A stretch of 64,000 bases of DNA from Rhizodiscina lignyota (lineage: Eukaryota > Ascomycota > Dothideomycetes > Aulographales > Rhizodiscinaceae): NCBI GenBank assembly GCA_010015805.1, contig ML978124.1, positions 310,001 through 374,000 of the forward strand. Reading direction: 5' to 3'. Shown piece after piece: positions 11,074-23,798 of this stretch (its first letter is position 1; every line of letters starts with the position of its first letter). A model generated the notes under the pieces. That model had not been told where the DNA came from. It saw nothing but the letters and a program-made list of their open reading frames with translations, and did no database searches. The translations under genes were made by a program, and so were the position numbers.

Positions 11074-14000
11074 TGAGGTGGTGATGAGAGGTGAAGAGAC
11101 TGGGCCAGCGACAGGCTGGTGGGCTGAATCTGTTGACACGCTGAAGTAGGTAAGAGTGGATACGAGTTTGCTCAGTGTATTAATTGGCTTGGTACACGAG
11201 TGCACCCACTGGCTAAAGCGGACTGGGTAGAATGTAATATAGAATGAGGTAGCCATGGGACGTAGAAAGCGGCGAAACGAACGACAACGCGCTCGAGAAT
11301 CACATCAATCTGCCCTAGGTACCTGGCATGGGGCAAGCCGGTGAAGTGTGGTAGTTGTAGGTGGTCTGACAGAAGAGAGAGAACTTACATCTTTGAGATT
11401 GACTCCTGTGAAGATTTATCAAGAAGAGGAGGGCGGGTATTCAAAGGAGCCGAATGGGGCGGTGACAGATCAACCGAGTCTAGGCGTCGAAGTATCTCGT
11501 CCAAATCTGGAAGCATGCTGGCTCAACCGACGCCGTGGTGCTATCGTGATGTTGAGGTTGGACAGTGTTGTGGGAGAGATGGTGGGAGAAGATGGGTGGA
11601 AAGCAGAAAACTTTTGTGGGTTTTGGCGAGGCCTGCTGGCTCCTCGTCAGGGTAGGGCAGTGTAGCTTGCAACAATTGCAGGCTGTGAGGTGGATGTATT
11701 GACAACGGGGAAGGCCGTCGAACCCTTCAGTCAAATACGCTTTCAACAGCCCATGAACAGGTTCGATGTTGGTGTAAGAGTTGATGACTGACAAGAATCG
11801 GAATTTATAGGCGCGAAACTGATTACATAGCTGACCGGTCCGATCGGCGGTGATGCTGCAGAGGTGTGCCTGCCCAGGTGAGACTCATGTGCTGCCTCTG
11901 GGCGTTCCCTATCGCTCTACCACCCAATCCTTTGGAAATATCCTCGACTTTGGGAGCCGGGTCTCCACGTATCAGTCGACGAAGCTGCGCTCTCCTCTTA
12001 TACAACTTCACTATGCTTCATGCACTGTGTGCCCTTGTTCTTCAAGCATCAGCCGCGCGGTCAGACATATGCCAAAATCCCTTGGCCCGACCGAGTCAAC
12101 AGCGATATCTCGCCCTCTCAACAACACACCTCATATCCGGCTATAGAGACACTGCGTCGACCGTTCCGCAGTTGGATAGTCTATGGTCAGACAGTGTTGG
12201 AGGCAGCCGGAACTTGATGAAATGACCAGCGCAGATCTGACGAGTCGGCCACGAGCTGGAGACCTCCAAGGAAAACACCACATGGCGACGACTTCCTCTC
12301 CTCGATCTTCTCCGGTTTCTCTCGAGTAGTATTCCTTCATACCAAACGTCTCCTTGGAGAAAAAGAATCAAGCGCAACTCTCGAACGCTCTTTCAGGACG
12401 ATCATCAATGAACAAGAAGATGGTGATGGGTTAAGGATGTTACGAACATAAACAAGAAGATTTGGTGGATCTAGAGCGATACAGATGTTGTTGAGTTGAG
12501 AGGACGATGCTCAAGTACTCCTGGACGTCTGACGCGTGCAAATATTTTGAGGATGCCACCAGAGCCCCGAAGCAGCAGTGATATCTTCGCGACATCGAGG
12601 GTATCAAATCAGGGACGAAGTGGCATACTCAATCGAGACTGTAAGAGCAAGAAATACAAGAAGAGAAGTGGAATCATGAATCGTCGTACCACTTGGTTAA
12701 TCACCAAGTCCAGTACAAAACTGTATCGCATAGGTATCCACACGCACATATTGGTCACAGTATGCCGGAGCAAGCTCACGGGACTTCAAACGCAAGCTTT
12801 CGCTGAGGCACATGCTTGGAGGCGACGACACAAGGGACCAAGGTTCAAGTTTGGGTCGTCAATCCCAATGGACCTTTGGGTGGACTCTCAAGAGCATGCC
12901 TCCCACAGAGAATGTCAGCCAACACCAGGACGAACTGGAGCCCCTTGGTTCCAGGTGTCGAGAAGTATCTAGGTGCACAAGTACACGATTACTGAAGGCG
13001 AGAAGCTTTGCTCTACAGGCCGGTTATCGGGACACCGTTTCTGGATGGCTTCTGAGGCACTCCCAGGACGTCGGTCTTCAACGGAGTGATATCTCCAAAG
13101 GGAGGTTGCAGGAGAGCATAGTCCTCACATGCCCAGTCAGATGTGCGTAACTCGAACTGAATAAACCCTCATCGAAAGTAGTAGAGGGAGATTCCACCTT
13201 GGCAATCCGCAGAGAGAACGAGTCATCTGGCAGGCACTCGTCGCCAACCGCCTTCCAGACATGCTCTACTACGGTATAAGCCTAAATCACTCAGACTTGG
13301 GTCATGACTCCCCCAGAGTGACTGCATCACGACTGATGGAGCTTCAGTCGTCTTCGGTTGTTAACTTCTCGGTATCCGATTGATTCTGCGGGCCTCATCC
13401 AACAAGCTGAAGGACTTCCAACAAGCACTGGACGGACACAACATTACAACTAGTCTCCTCCTATCAGGATTCAACTTTAGCTGCCTGGGTACGGCCCGCA
13501 GATTGCAACTGCTCGGGTCATGGTAGCCTTTGCATTAAATATTCCAGAGCCCAGCATAGAACCCTTTGTGCGGACCTGGGACTTGACCTGCGTGGTATGC
13601 TCAGATGGCCAATGAGATTTCCGTAAGCTCCCTTTGGAACTTATTGGATTTAACCATTTTCAGTCGGATATTGGCCGTCGGTTGCCCGTAACGTGCACTC
13701 AGTAACACGATGGACGGGAATCCTCAAAGAAAGCTGACTTTTGAGAGCCGGGAGTCTCGACGCTTGCCTTCGGGGGTAAAGACCCAAGAGCTTGGGTACT
13801 CAAACAGCTGTCTGCAGGTCCTCCTGAAGTCAAACCTGGACGCCCTGCGCCAGCATTCAGAGGCCTGATCGTTCATCCTTGGTTGTCATGTTTCCCATAC
13901 TTGATCTCAGCATATCAACAGGATACGTATGACCTAGTTGTCTCCTGCCGGCGTGAGTGTAGTGCGCCTAGAAATATCGTCCTCCTCACAGCGGATATTG

Positions 14001-15104
14001 AGATGTGTGGCCTGATGGCCTCTACTGGTGGTCCTCGCTGACAAGCCGTCCAAGCTCTTGTCAAACGTATGCTAAGGACGCACAGCTTCCATCAGCTTGT
14101 CTATATCATGTCCGCTCGATGCCTCCCGCGCTGAGGATCTCAAGAGCAGCCATATGTGAGCGGTTGTACTGATGGTGCTACATCGTAGTAGTGACTGCGG
14201 TGGTTCCTGATGAAACAGCTCGACGTCTCTCATCGATACTGTCTCTCATGTCATCTGACGCCGTTTCATCTCTTCCTCTTTCCATACTTCTTGTAGTGTA
14301 GTTCGTAAATGGCGCAATGAAATGGTGGTGTTGTTAGACTTGCGGCACGGCGTCGAGAGCTTGTGGTGAAAGCTGAGGAAGGAGGCAGGTAGGTAATAGG
14401 CAGGTAGGCCTAATGGCAGGTCTCTGCGTCTGTTCGTCGTTATTCTCGCTGATCTGCTGGAGTTCCTTCGCGTTTCTTATTCTCGTCTATGTCTTGAAAG
14501 AGGTAGGTATGGTGGGCGGCCAGGAAGGGTTGGGTTGACCACGATGCCGACCGCTGTTTGCTTCTGGTTCTGGACAGAAAACAAACGTGTAATGACAATG
14601 AAGAGCCTGGACAGATGTAAATGCTCCTGTCTCTGCTGATTTTTGTTAAGCTCTGCCGTTTGGCCTCTCAGTTGTTGGGTTGGTTGTTTTTGGCACGCCG
14701 TCTTGAGAGGGCTGATCGATCATCTACTCCTCGAGGTGATGCAACGTCAGAAAGCAATCGCGTTACAAGACAAGAAGTTTATTAGCATCTGGTTGCTCAG
14801 TATTTCTTCGATTTCTCTCTCATCGTCGCCGTCGTTCATTTGCTAAAGAAGGTTGGCTAGAAGATCGGCAAAGCATCCCGCGCTCTCATATTGATCAGGG
14901 AAACTTTGTAGACACTGCAATGCACTGGTGGGCACGGCTTGAACCCGAAAGATAAATCATGCACTGGTCAAGTCAATCTAGGGCATCCAAACAGCTGGAC
15001 TATCCTCCCTGAGCATAGGGGCTCCCATGGGGTGGCTGCAAGAGTGCGTTGCCTGTGGCAATACTCTGCACTACCGCCTAGCGAGCAGGGGTAGGCGCAC
15101 CGGG
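11074..15104. other. 4-kb gene-poor region
   Basis: This follows the 5' end of SOG2 and probably includes its promoter. Open frames are short and unprotein-like. Between 13150 and 14640 I see no frame of 60 codons on either strand, so the stretch is stop-rich. Fragments around 12800-13900 read in short protein-like bits but I cannot assign them; they may be a decayed gene. A small direct repeat (GGCAGGTAG, twice) sits at about 14384-14412. Confidence 0.4.
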
Positions 15105-15168
15105 GTATATAAGCTCCCCAAATTTCTTTTCTTTCTCTTTCCTCTTCAACTCACAACAACAACTCATC
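15105..15168 (+). promoter_or_regulatory. TATA box plus CT-rich leader
   Basis: TATATAAG at 15105-15112 is followed by a pyrimidine-rich tract (15121-15150), a CA-rich leader (ACAACAACAACTC) and an ATG at 15169. TATA, CT-rich start region and A/C-rich leader in this order are characteristic of well-expressed ascomycete promoters. What it drives is unclear (see the next entry). Confidence 0.5.
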
Positions 15169-15790
15169 ATGACAATCATCACCACAACCATGATGAAAGC
15201 AAAATCCATCAAACCAGTGCTTAAAATCTCTCTCTATAACCTCCCTCTGCCTCCTTGCTACTTTATTGTTGCCCTCCGCCCTCATCTGGCTCCTCTGGCT
15301 CCTCTTCTGGCTCCTCCTCTGGCTCCTCCTTCCTCTCTTCCGTAAGTAAAAACACCCAACGTCATCTCAGTCTAGCACTAACATACCAAGAATCTTTTGG
15401 AAGACTGTCGACGATGTCGCAGCACTCTTGATGCCCCCCTCAACACAAGCTATCGCAAAGTTCGAGGCATTCGGAGACCAAGTGGTCCATTGTTATCTAT
15501 TTGATCGTGTTGTTAACCATACCAGATGTGGAAGTAATGGCCTCACGGCTTGTTCTTCACGCGTAAGCTCCAAACTGACTGTACTTGTTACTATTCAGGG
15601 CGGGCCCAAGCGGAAGACATTCTTCGCGGGTAAGCTTCAATCCAGCTTTGCCGATCTGAGGAGTAATTCCAGACGACGGCATTGTCTGGTGCGGGCCCAA
15701 CCGCAAGACATCACTTTCACGTCTGATATGCTTAACAGCCATCAAATAGATAACAATGGACTAGTTGGTCACCAGATGCTTCAAATTTTG
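15169..15790 (+). pseudogene. Unidentified, probably decayed gene behind a TATA promoter
   Basis: From ATG 15169 a frame of about 57 codons ends at an intron-like sequence (GTAAGT at 15339, branch CACTAACAT, acceptor AAG at about 15389). Splicing there continues into IFWKTVDDVAALLMPPSTQ. Further GTAAGC...CAG pairs occur at about 15565-15600 and 15630-15672, and a segment reading DDGIVWCGPNRKT follows. On the other strand the same DNA reads as QWTTWSPNASNFAIACVEG, then, after a possible GTATGT intron, a Glu/Pro repeat (EEPEEEPEEEPEEPDE) and a stop, so the true coding strand is uncertain. I do not recognise the family. Either strand may be coding, or neither any longer. Confidence 0.3.
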
Positions 15791-15841
15791 CAATAGCCTG
15801 CGTTGCAGGCGTTAATGTTAACAGAGGCATCAAGAGTGCTG
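15420..15841. repeat. Imperfect inverted repeat with coding-like divergence
   Basis: Arm 1 (about 15420-15539) and the reverse complement of arm 2 (about 15708-15841) align over roughly 120 bases. They share CAGCACTCTTGATGCC, a 21-base block containing CCATTGTTATCTATTTGAT, and GTTAA(C/G)CATA(C/T)CAGA. Arm 2 has a small insertion near its outer end. Most differences fall every third base (for example ATC/ATT, AAG/AAA, TTC/TTT, GAG/GAA). The arms are separated by about 170 bases, which hold two short direct copies of GCGGGCCCAA(G/C)CG(G/C)AAGACAT. Confidence 0.65.
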
Positions 15842-16582
15842 TAAAACTTTACTCCTTAGGTGAAGAGAAGGGGAAAGAGAAAGTGTCATACGGGTAAGTA
15901 CAACCAGCATGACGTCGAGGCCGCCGAACTGACCCTCCATAGCGCGCAGGTCCATTTTCCCATGGGCCAGACCCGGGCAAGTCAGTAAAAGGCCTTGTGA
16001 CACCAACAATACATCCCGGGCGCGGATGGTTCCTCATTGCGGTCGACAGCGATGATGCCGAAAAGCTCGACAATCCTGTGCCATTGTGCACCACGTCAAC
16101 TGCCTCCTCTATGACGGCCTCATACTTGCACAAGATGCTATCGACACCGGCGATTCTTTCCCACCACACACTTCTTACGACAACATTCAGGGATCATGGG
16201 CGGAGTTTGATGTCGGACTGGGTCCCGCAGAAGCGCAACGAGAACAAGTCGGCCGACTGCGGTGGGGTTGTGAAGGGCAGCAGGTGGAGATCATGGAGGC
16301 GAAGCGAGAGGGGGAACTCGAGCAAGCAGGCGGTATCAGATGGCACTCAGTTTTCTTTGGGTTACTATAGATGGTGGAGGTTTCGGCAATAGGTTATGTT
16401 CTCGTTTCATGGCTTCGTTTGCTATCTTGTCATGTGTCCACGCAATGCATCAGACAAAGTTCTAACCAGTGACCCTTTTCAATCTGCCAACGCCATGCAT
16501 GTAGATGACCCTTTGCTTCTGTGCACGCTAGCCTCCGTGGTATTACATGATTTCTCATCGAAGCGTTCATCAAGAAAAGAAA
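15842..16582. other. Unassigned stretch with open but unrecognised frames
   Basis: The + strand continues in an open frame out of arm 2 (GIKSAVKLYSLGEEKGKEK) into a GTAAGT...GCGCAG intron-like segment (about 15894-15949). After 16086 there is a 94-codon frame rich in Gln and Glu (WAEFDVGLGPAEAQREQVG). The minus strand is also open at 15849-16169. None resembles a family I know. The region abuts the 3' end of the histidine kinase gene. Confidence 0.3.
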
Positions 16583-19500
16583 TTAGGCATCGTTTGGTGG
16601 CGGAGCATCAGCTGGGAACCTCGCCACCAACTCCTCAATCTTCGGCACAAGTTCCGGTATCCTGAACGGTTTTGAGACGACATCATCCTGCGATTTATTA
16701 GCCATGCTTCCTCTCATTCCCATCAAAGCATGGACATAGAAAAAGCGGCACACTTACCATACCCGCAGCCAGCAGTGCCTCAATCTGCTCCTGCCGCGCA
16801 TTCGCCGTAACCGCAATGATCGGAAGATGCCTCACAAGCTCTCCACTACGCTCCCACTCCCGTATCTTCTTCGTGCAAGTGACTCCGTCCATGACCGGCA
16901 TCTCCTGGTCCATCAACACAACATTCAGTTCCTTCACCTCCTTCCCATTCGCCGCGTTGTCGCGCCAATGGCTTGTCTCACGCAGTCGCTCGAGCGCTTC
17001 GCCGCCGTGGTTCGCCACGTTGACATCGAAGCCCGCGTTGCGGAGCTGCTTCTGCAGTACTCGCTGATTGACAAGGTTGTCTTCGACGATGAGCACTTTG
17101 ACTTCGCCGTCCTTGCGCTTCGGCCGCGCCGCTGGCTGGGGTGCAAAGTCTCGCGTCTTGACGTCCGAGGACGTCTTGGTGTCGACGACATTGCTGGTCA
17201 GGCGCGATATGGTGAGCATGTGACCGGCATCGTCACTGGGTCGCACACTCCGTCGAGCTTTGACGTAGAAGGCAAATGTGCTTCCTCGTCCTTTCTCGCT
17301 GCTTACGCCGATCTCTCCGCCTTGAAGCTCTGTCAATTCGCGCGAGATGAAGAGGCCCAGACCGCTGCCTCCATACTGTACGTGCGTGCGAGGGCTCGCT
17401 TGCGAGAAACGTAGGAAGAGCATCTTCTTTTCTTCGTCAGACAGACCACGACCAGTATCCTGAACCGCAAACTGCACAAAGACCTCTTCACCAGAGCCCC
17501 AATCCGGACCCTGCGTCATGTCGAGGCGCTTTGAGCGCGAGGGAAAATAATCAACCATTCTCTTACTATCAGGAAGATCTGACGGCCTTGTCATCGATGC
17601 CCCGATAGTAACACGGATCGTCTTCTTGTTAGCTTCCGTGCTTGTGAATTTGATCGCGTTCGTTGTGAGGTTGATGAGGACCTGCAGGACTCTACTCGGA
17701 TCGACACGAACCCAGTCAATGCCAAGATCATTAAACGATTTGTCGACGGTGAATCTCATCTCAATAGCCGCAGTTGCAACCTCGCTCTCAAACATCTTGA
17801 GAGCACGCTGAACAACTTCCACAGGCCTGACATCAACCGGTGTGACCATCAGCATCGCTGAGTCAAGCTTAGACAGCGTCAGGACATCGTCGACAATACG
17901 CTTCTGATGCTGTGCGCATAGTCCGATTGTTTGCGCCGCGTCGATGCTCGAATCCAGAATAGGGTCAAGCTTGAGACTCTCATATGCCGCCTTCTTGTCC
18001 GTGGCTGTCTCATTCCGGAAATTGATAAGCGTGGTCGATATCTCGTCTGCGCACTGAAGAATGGCACTGAGCGGGTTGCGCATCTCATGGCTAGTGATGT
18101 CAATGAAATTCTCCTGCTGCCTCTTCAGCTCGACCGCCTCTTCCATCTTGCGCTTCTGGAAGCCTTCGGCCCACTTCTGCTGGCTGATGTTCGTGACGCT
18201 GCCAAACACGCTTTTAATGTTGCCTTCGCGCGCACTGTATCCTCCTCCGCCATCAATATCCGGATCAATGACATCCGCAGTATACTTTTCCGGATACGCA
18301 GAGAAGAGGACCCAAGTGTCGCCTCTGTTGCCATTCTTGTCCTCCCACAATGCCTTGAAGCGGAACTCACAGGTGACAGGTCTTTTGTTCTCGATGAGAT
18401 CCTTCCAGTAATGTCGTACCATATCGCGATCCTCATCCATGATGGCGTCCATCCAGCGATCCGTGCTATTCGTGTTCTTCGGTACACGCGTTATTTCGTA
18501 CCAGGTATCGTTGCAGTATGTGATGTGGCCTTGAGAATCCGCTATGAAAAGCCCTGTGGGACTGAATTCCGCCATGCGGGTGAAACGCGTCTCTATGTCT
18601 CTGGCCTCTTGCGTGCGAGCGGCAAGTTGCTGGCTTAATTCTATCCTGTCAAGCGCGGCCAATTTGGCAGCCCTCTGACCACGGCGGATTTCCTCTTCGA
18701 AGAGAACGACAGAAGCAAGAGAGGTGGCCAGCTGACGACTGAGCAGTTGTATGAAAAGGTGGTAGTCGTCATCATATGGACGGCGAGGGTTGACTCCTAG
18801 CACAAGAAAGCCAAGATTCGTCTCGCCAGTCGTTGGATGAACAGGACAAACCACTACAGCATGGCAGGGATCACCAAAACCGCGCCATTCAATGCCGCTC
18901 AGCATTGCTTCAGATATGTGGCCAGAGCCAGCGTGTGGAGCGCCGCTACTTTCAGATCCATATTCCAGTGACGCAAGATCCAAATCGATAGCTGACTCGT
19001 TTAAATCGGATCGAACGTCCAGTAAGACTGGTTTGTCTAACTTCATGACCTCGCGGAAAATCGGACCAAATCCATCATGTCCTTCTTTGAGATCAATCTG
19101 CGCAGGCGCTGCAGGATGACCTGGAGGTACGCCAAGTGAACCTTCAAGAAAGCATTGTTTGGTTCCAAACAAGCTGCTTGAATGGATTGAGCTTGAGTCG
19201 CTGTCGTTCTCGTCCGAGACGGAATACAGCAATACGAACGGAGTATCATGTTCGTTGTCTTGAAGTGCGACTGATACTTGGTCCCAGAAGCCTTTGACAT
19301 CCCTCGCAGTAGCTGTGCGCTCTCCAACCTCTCTGAGGGTAAGCATTCGCCTTTCGGCAATCTTTCGTCGAGTCTTCTCAAATGCAGGGTTGTAAAGACC
19401 AGTCACACTGCCGTCAACGCCAACCATAGGAATAATAGACCAAGAGAAGTAGGTCTCTTCGAGGTAATCTGATCGCTTAATGAAGAGACAATCATCATCC

Positions 19501-21406
19501 TGGCCAGACATCAGTGGAATTCTGTGTCAAAGGCGCAATAACCAAAAATGTGAAAAATAGAGGGACATATTCTTTGCACGTCCAGAGGTATTTGATAGTT
19601 GCTTACCTTCATCGTAGCTTCCCCAGTTTGTCGCGCGCTTGTAAAGACGTCCTGGACTTCTTCCCATATTTCCGCCCACGCATCGCGATAGCGCTGGCCC
19701 ATGAGTCTTGGATGTTTCTGCCCCGCCAACAGAACATATGCTTCATTGTAGATCGCAACCAGGTCCTCCCCCCAATACATTGCCGCAGGATGTGGACTTG
19801 CCATGATTAGGTTGCACATCTGCCTTAGATCGGCCGCCCAATGCTCGATGGGACCAAGCGCTGTTGATGCCCAGTCGATGCTGCGCGCGAAGCGGATGTG
19901 TGATGGGAGGTCGTCAGATACTGGCAGACGAGTCCAATCAAAGAAGCCTTGTGAAGAAGACGTGTCGGTGGATTCTGGAGGAGAGATGCGCGAGAGCGGC
20001 ATGGGAGAAAGATGTCTAGATGACGAGGAGTGAGAAAATGGGTCTACTTGCGCAGCAGTAGTTGCACCAAGGACGAACTCAGCTGCCAGTGATGGATTCA
20101 TCTCCATCGCCTCAATTATACCGCTAGTATGGTTGATTATACGTCCATTGTAGCCAATTTGAGGCACTTTGCTAGGATCTGGCGGCTGAATAGTATGACT
20201 TTCCTTTGCCTTCGCATTGACGTCTTCAGGAACGGCTGTTGCAGAGCTTTCCTCTGCTTCACTTGGAGGAGCGGCATTTCCAAAATAATCCGCCGGCTCA
20301 GCATCGTCTTTTCGGGGTTTCTCGCGGATGGCTGTGGACTTGGGAGCTGACAAGGAGCTTAATGAGGACTGCGTTTGCGCAGGAGAACTAGATAAAACAG
20401 AGGACGCGCTGACGACTCGTAGCCGCTTTCGGATCGTAGAACAAGACCAAGCTATGCCACCGTAGAGAAACGATGGTAGACAAACGTCCAGCGACTCTCC
20501 CTGCATTGTCGCACTGAGCAACCAACTCTTGAAATGATAATATTTCTTCGCATTCTCTGAGGTTGGTGAACTCTGAGCCAAACTTGGTGGCCCCCCTGGA
20601 TCTATAGCTTTCCCAGTAACCAAGTCTAGCCACGCCTGATTGGTGCGCAAAGCGGAATTGATGAACACGATCCGCAATGACCCTGGACTGAAATTTGCGG
20701 TTTCTGCCAGATCCACGATGAATGTCGGCCTGCCATCCTGCTCCAGAAGCTCTACGATGCCCACTTCACTCAATATCCTCAAACCCCCAGTATTGTCATC
20801 CCACTCAGGTGATATACTTCTTGGGATTCGTTCAGAGGAAAGACGTGGTATGCTAGTTGGAGGCAGCGGGCGGGACTCGGTAAGAATACCACGGGCAAGG
20901 GCGACCGTTCTTATACCACTGTCCTCGCCATGGGTCTTGCTCAACATCCTTGCCGCCGCCTCAGAGCTGGAGAAGCGCGCTGGTAACGGAGGCCGTTCGC
21001 GTTTGGTATTATTCGAGAAGAATAGAGGTGAAGGAGGCTGATTGGGACTTGTAGGATTCGGAGGAAAGTCGAAGTCCTCGAGGGTATGACGATAGTGGCC
21101 GTGTAGTCGTCTTCGCTTGTGGATCGGTGGTGGAAGGGAGGACGGGGGCTTGATGGGCTGAGAGGCCTGAACAATGGAGCGCTTCCGAGTATCAGCAGAG
21201 ATTGAAACGCTGGCAGGTTCTTCGTTGATTGTCGAGAATGACTTTGGAAGCGATATCGAGCGTGGCTGCAGCGTGGGTCTGTCAGACTGTCGAGGCGCGT
21301 TCGAGCTCCATGCTTTGTCTTGCGATGGTTGTATCTGGTTCGGTTTGTTGACTGACGAGGACCCAAAGATAGACTTGGGATTGGAGTTGCTGCTCATAGA
21401 GACCAA
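16583..21406 (-). CDS. Hybrid histidine kinase with PAS sensor regions and receiver domain
   Basis: Exons 21406-19607, 19499-16758 and 16687-16583 give 1548 residues. Order: a long Ser/Pro-rich N-terminus (first ~420 residues); a PAS-like region interrupted by intron 1, joining GEATMK to DDDCLFIKRSDYLEETYFS; a GAF-like stretch (DDYHLFIQLLSRQLATSLAS); a second PAS (FSPTGLFIADSQGHITYCND); HisKA with the phosphorylated His in ITSHEMRNPLSAI; an ATPase domain with N box LTTNAIKFT and G boxes DTGRGL and GGSGLGLF; and a receiver with VKVLIVEDN, the phospho-acceptor Asp in VLMDQEMPVMDG and KPF encoded in the last exon. All catalytic motifs are present. There is no transmembrane segment, so it is probably a soluble sensor that feeds a phosphorelay through an HPt protein. 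The second ATG (21397) is an alternative start. Confidence 0.93.
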
Positions 21407-23798
21407 GTGCTGCTTAGGACGCGGGGAGTACGAGAGGTCTAAGGCATCGCAACGATATCGGGAAATGTCGAGCGGCGATCATCGACGTCAATGGCTGCGG
21501 AACCGACAAGCTTTGAAGGGGGCGAAAACGCAAGGAATGGGAATGACGTTCGTGTTGCTAGGGTACTTAGGGGGTATGAAAGAAAATGAAGCCTGCCAGA
21601 AGTGTAAGAGGTGCTCGAAAGGATAAAGAGAGCTTGGAAGTGAAAGTGCAGGGAACTGAGTCGCGAGACGGTGGAGATTCTCATCGTGATCGGCCGTGAT
21701 CTGCAATGGGGCTGATATTTCCCATCCCTCTTAGCGGCGCACCATGGCACACGCCGGCAATTCCATCTTCACCATCGTTCCTAACATGCCTCCGAGACTG
21801 TCGACGCGATATTGAGGTGTAGGAAGAAGTCACAGTGGCCATTACCTACTGCTCTCATATTGATCGCCCTACGTCGCGGGCCCTTACTGCGGATGCATGC
21901 AAGCTGGAGCCCAGACGCGTCTCTCCCGCCAACCACCAAGCCCAGGAACCGGCAACTCTATCTCAACTTCATCTCTTCCCATGCAGTTCACATGAGAGCC
22001 GTACTTGCCCACTCGGGATGTGGAACAATGACTGAGCTCTTACTGAATTGTACCCTGATTGGTTCGCAACTGAGGCTATGACTACTTTTAGGAAGATGCG
22101 GTCGACGCGTGGCCGTGGATGTGACGTCTCGGCCTGTAACTTCTCTATTTTCTCTCTGCATATCAGTACCCTCAATGTGGGAGATCCTCTGCTAAGCTCA
22201 CAGGCTTTCGACAACCGCTTGGCAAATTCATGAAGTCGCTGCCGCCCGTAATGAACGCGTTTGTCGGCAACGTTCAGTGGCATCACTTTCCTCGTCAACA
22301 AGTGCCGCCACACTTGCTGAGCTTCTGAAACGGTGACATATCTCTTGTCCAGGCATCTGCACTTGAGAAAATATAGTCAAGGTCATGTTCGACGTGCTCC
22401 TCTTCCTACTCCGAGACCTGATATGAATTTGCACGGACTCTTATTCTGCATATGCTAGGTGCTGTTTACTTATGGGTTGCTTATGATGGGCCGGCCCAGC
22501 GTAGCGTTAAAGTCAGCCAACTCCAGGACTTGTTGGCTCCGTCAGGGTGGTTCGCGGACGGATGTGCGGAGTCTCAACCATTCCTCAACATTTCTTTTAG
22601 TTACGTATCTTTTCGATGTCAATCTCATACCAAATTTTTATCGCACCGGAGAAGAACCAGGCCTGCCATCGGCAAAGCTTGCAGGCCCTTTAATCTTTGA
22701 TTTTTGTCACATTGTCAGCAGACACTGGGTTTAGCCACCCCGCGAATGAAATGACAAGCCAGTGGAGTCGCCGTCACTCTGATCTCAGAGGAAGGGCTCA
22801 AAATGTTGTCTTAGAGACGTGGCACTCGCGGCTTCGCTTGCGTCTGGCGGCCTATTTTGGTGGCAAGCGTTATTGGGTAATTCATTTTGCTATTCTGTAA
22901 CCCTGTCTTATCTTAATTTATAACATCTGTGATCATACAACGACAGATGGACCATCTCCGAGGACAGCAGACGTCTAGCAGCTTCCATTAGCATATCGAC
23001 TAGAAGGCCTAGTTTCGATGCACGATGCGCACGATACATACGGCAAATATTTGTTCTTCTGCGATGACGACACCTGTTCCTATCAGCTTGTGTACGTCAG
23101 TAATTCTAAAGCGTACGGCTTCTCAGCATCCGTCCACTACTGCAAAAGTTATTGCCGCAAACACTCAGAATTCCTTTGTCCTTGATGGACCCCCAGGCTG
23201 CGCGAGCCCCCACAACCTACGAGAGTGCACCAAAGTCAAAGAGTTTATCGGAATTTCCTGTGCGGAAGATCCAGTTTTGCACATGACAGGATGAATGAAG
23301 CTCGTCAAGTATGAATATTTAAAGAGGCGGGCTACGAAAGGGCGAATTGCTTCAGTTGCAGGGCAGTGCGACGGACGGTAACGGATACGAAGGATATAAG
23401 CAATGGAGTGCGTAATCCAATCCTCATTGGAGTACATAGGTGCTTTGGCAAAAATTAATTATATTCGTTAAAGTGTGACTGGAGCAAGGCATATCGTACA
23501 AAGCTTCAGCCATGCTCCCCCTTGATCGAAGTACAGCTTGAAATTACTTATCCTGCACTTTTTCGACATCCAGCGGCGCCAAATGCCTATCCTGTCACCT
23601 GCAACATAGTGACGATAAACATTAACCGCCTTATCCATACAGTAAAGTTCTCCGAAACTTAGAAGGGAGCACGTGCACCGAGGAGGTCTGTTCGGGTAAT
23701 TTCCGGTAGATGGTAGATTATCGGCTAAACTCTGTCTCCAACCTCGTTAAATCGCGCCTTCGGTCGCGTTCTGCAACAACAATATCACAAACGCCAAA
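21407..23798. other. 2.4-kb divergent intergenic region
   Basis: Lies between the starts of the histidine kinase (-) and the Clr5-domain gene (+). No protein-like frame or structural RNA recognised. It must contain both promoters. I see nothing else in it that I can support. Confidence 0.5.

Noticed and set aside
12496-13150. Two overlapping + strand frames of 112-158 codons
   Set aside because: No motif, unusual composition and no splice-consistent continuation; at best a decayed gene.
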